Position numbers and translations under genes: made by a program. A stretch of 32,964 nt of DNA, taken from the IMG/VR virus record IMGVR_UViG_3300025120_000266, positions 1 to 32,964 of that record. One strand, written 5' to 3'. Below the pieces are notes generated by a model, which did not search any database, was not told the origin of the DNA, and saw only the letters and a program-made list of their open reading frames with translations. The stretch is from a virus. The stretch's first letter is position 1. Every line of letters starts with the position of its first letter. Shown here one piece after another: positions 32,139 through 32,964 of the stretch.

Positions 32139-32333
32139 TTATTTATTTTCTTTTATTAATTTTATATATAAGGTTTCATACTCATCATACATTTCATTAT
32201 AATAATCTTGTGCTTCATCAGTAAATACCATTACCTTGTGTTCCTCCTCTTCTTTCCAAGTATCAGCACCAAAATTCATTTCAGTAATTTGAGTAGCCAA
32301 CTCATCTATAAATTCCATTTCGTTTGATTTCAT
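32139..32333 (-). CDS. Hypothetical acidic protein
   Basis: A 64-aa, strongly acidic protein (MKSNEMEFIDELATQITEMN...) with many Glu/Asp/Tyr and probably two helices. No family is recognised. Its ATG overlaps the stop of the upstream 52-aa gene as ATGA, and the Nmad1-like ATG follows one base after its stop. The high negative charge would suit a DNA mimic, but that is speculation. Confidence 0.6.
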   Translation of the reverse strand: MKSNEMEFIDELATQITEMNFGADTWKEEEEHKVMVFTDEAQDYYNEMYDEYETLYIKLIKENK

Positions 32334-32488
32334 TTTAATTTGCTTGTTAAAGTTTTACGTTTAGATAATAATTGTTTTGACTCCTCCTCATTATCTCTTA
32401 TTTTCTTTTTCTTTAGTCGACCATCTATCTTTCTAATCTCCTCATAAATAGCCATTTTTATATTGGTTTTACCTTTTCTTTTGCTCAT
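32330..32488 (-). CDS. Small basic hypothetical protein (52 aa)
   Basis: An ATG at 32488 opens a 52-aa frame (MSKRKGKTNIKMAIYEEIRK...) ending TGA at 32330-32332. It shares ATGA overlaps with both neighbours: its start with the stop of the 62-aa gene and its stop with the start of the 64-aa gene. This exact double coupling strongly supports a real gene although it is short. The product is very Lys/Arg-rich and helical. No family recognised. Confidence 0.7.
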   Translation of the reverse strand: MSKRKGKTNIKMAIYEEIRKIDGRLKKKKIRDNEEESKQLLSKRKTLTSKLK

Positions 32489-32673
32489 TTTATTTTATTT
32501 AATTGTTTTTTACAAAATTCTCTCCTACCTAATTTAGTTTCTAAATACGTTTCTTTAAGTTGATTCTCAAAAAACTCTTTCATATACTCCATATCTAATA
32601 TAACTCTTCCTTCACCATCCTCATGGTAAAAAATTGGAGTCATTATATGTGTTTTCATTTTTGTTTTAGCCAT
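32485..32673 (-). CDS. Hypothetical protein
   Basis: A 62-aa protein (MAKTKMKTHIMTPIFYHEDG...) with a short beta segment (GRVILDMEYM) and a basic helical end. No family recognised. The start at 32673 overlaps the end of the upstream gene by 19 bases; internal ATGs at residues 6 and 11 are alternatives, of which residue 6 would nearly remove the overlap. Its stop overlaps the next ATG as ATGA. Confidence 0.55.
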   Translation of the reverse strand: MAKTKMKTHIMTPIFYHEDGEGRVILDMEYMKEFFENQLKETYLETKLGRREFCKKQLNKIK

Positions 32674-32963
32674 AATTCTTTTGATTTTTTATTTGATTTA
32701 TAATTTTTTGATCGTTCTTTACTAATAATTTTACTATACTTTTCTATTTTTTTTATTATTTTATGTTGGTTTTTCTTGTGAAATTTATCATACTCACTTA
32801 TATTGTTTTCAGTAGATTTTTCTGTCTTACCACTATACTTAAAGTAATTATTCAGCTCTATGGTATTTTGATTCCATAAGTCCTCTAAAAATTTCTTTTG
32901 CTTTACTTCTGCAATTAAGTTTTGAGTAAGATCTTTCATACTATAAGTGTCCTCCATATCCAT
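32655..32963 (-). CDS. Hypothetical Lys-rich protein (5' end at window edge)
   Basis: A 102-aa, very Lys/Asn/Ser-rich helical protein starting MDMEDTYSMKDL. The first ATG is one base from the right edge, so the true start could lie outside the window; ATG codons at residues 1, 3 and 9 are possible. No family is recognised. It continues the - strand early cluster. Confidence 0.5.
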   Translation of the reverse strand: MDMEDTYSMKDLTQNLIAEVKQKKFLEDLWNQNTIELNNYFKYSGKTEKSTENNISEYDKFHKKNQHKIIKKIEKYSKIISKERSKNYKSNKKSKELWLKQK

Positions 32964-32964
32964 T

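Overview
This window looks like part of a tailed, probably short-tailed (podovirus-like), bacteriophage genome infecting a member of the Bacteroidota, most likely a flavobacterium-like host. The basis is: low-GC DNA with dense, often overlapping genes; starts preceded by A/T-rich leaders with no visible Shine-Dalgarno sequence; TATCTTTG boxes matching the Bacteroidota -7 promoter consensus TAnnTTTG; and protein families (VirE/BT4734-like primase, DUF1071 annealing protein, DUF1599/Nmad1, tail-nozzle-like protein) common in phages of that phylum. A crAss-like or Cellulophaga-podovirus affiliation is possible, but terminase, portal and major capsid genes are not in the window, so it cannot be decided here.

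Left arm (1 to about 22,334, + strand): virion genes. A truncated structural gene and a 269-aa structural protein end at a strong terminator. After a promoter-like box come two probable head-tail adaptor proteins (355 and 307 aa), a 1654-aa tail-nozzle/stabilisation-like protein, a Cys-rich 413-aa tail protein and a 275-aa tail protein. A GNAT-like acetyltransferase with its own promoter box follows. Next are three probable internal (ejected) virion proteins: 262 aa with a hydrophobic N terminus and coiled coil, 660 aa helical, and a 2911-aa polyvalent protein with an HEAFH metallopeptidase motif. A 79-aa ORF ends the arm.

Right arm (32,964 down to 22,303, - strand): an early/replication cluster of tightly packed genes. 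In transcription order it holds small hypothetical genes, an Nmad1/DUF1599 protein, a 34-bp palindrome, a DnaA domain IV-like protein, a hypothetical gene, a DUF1071 single-strand annealing protein, a RecE-like nuclease, a small ORF and an SSB-like protein with a DDLPF tail. An AT-rich repeat-bearing intergenic region (candidate origin) follows. Then come a primase-helicase, an SF2 helicase, a small membrane protein, a VRR-NUC nuclease, a hypothetical gene, a second DnaA domain IV-like protein, another small gene, a tRNA-Arg(UCU) on the opposite (+) strand, an HNH protein, a hypothetical gene, a short cytosine-methyltransferase-like protein and a 69-aa protein. The two arms converge with overlapping 3' ends near 22,303-22,334.

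Together the right arm would supply origin recognition, priming and unwinding, single-strand binding, recombination and nucleotide or DNA modification. The left arm would supply neck, tail and ejected proteins. No lysis, integrase, packaging or RNA polymerase gene is recognisable in the window. The most notable observations are a small beta module reused across four neighbouring virion genes, a second Cys-terminated module shared by two tail proteins, two free-standing DnaA domain IV-like proteins, and oppositely oriented tandem repeats flanking AT-rich DNA next to the primase.
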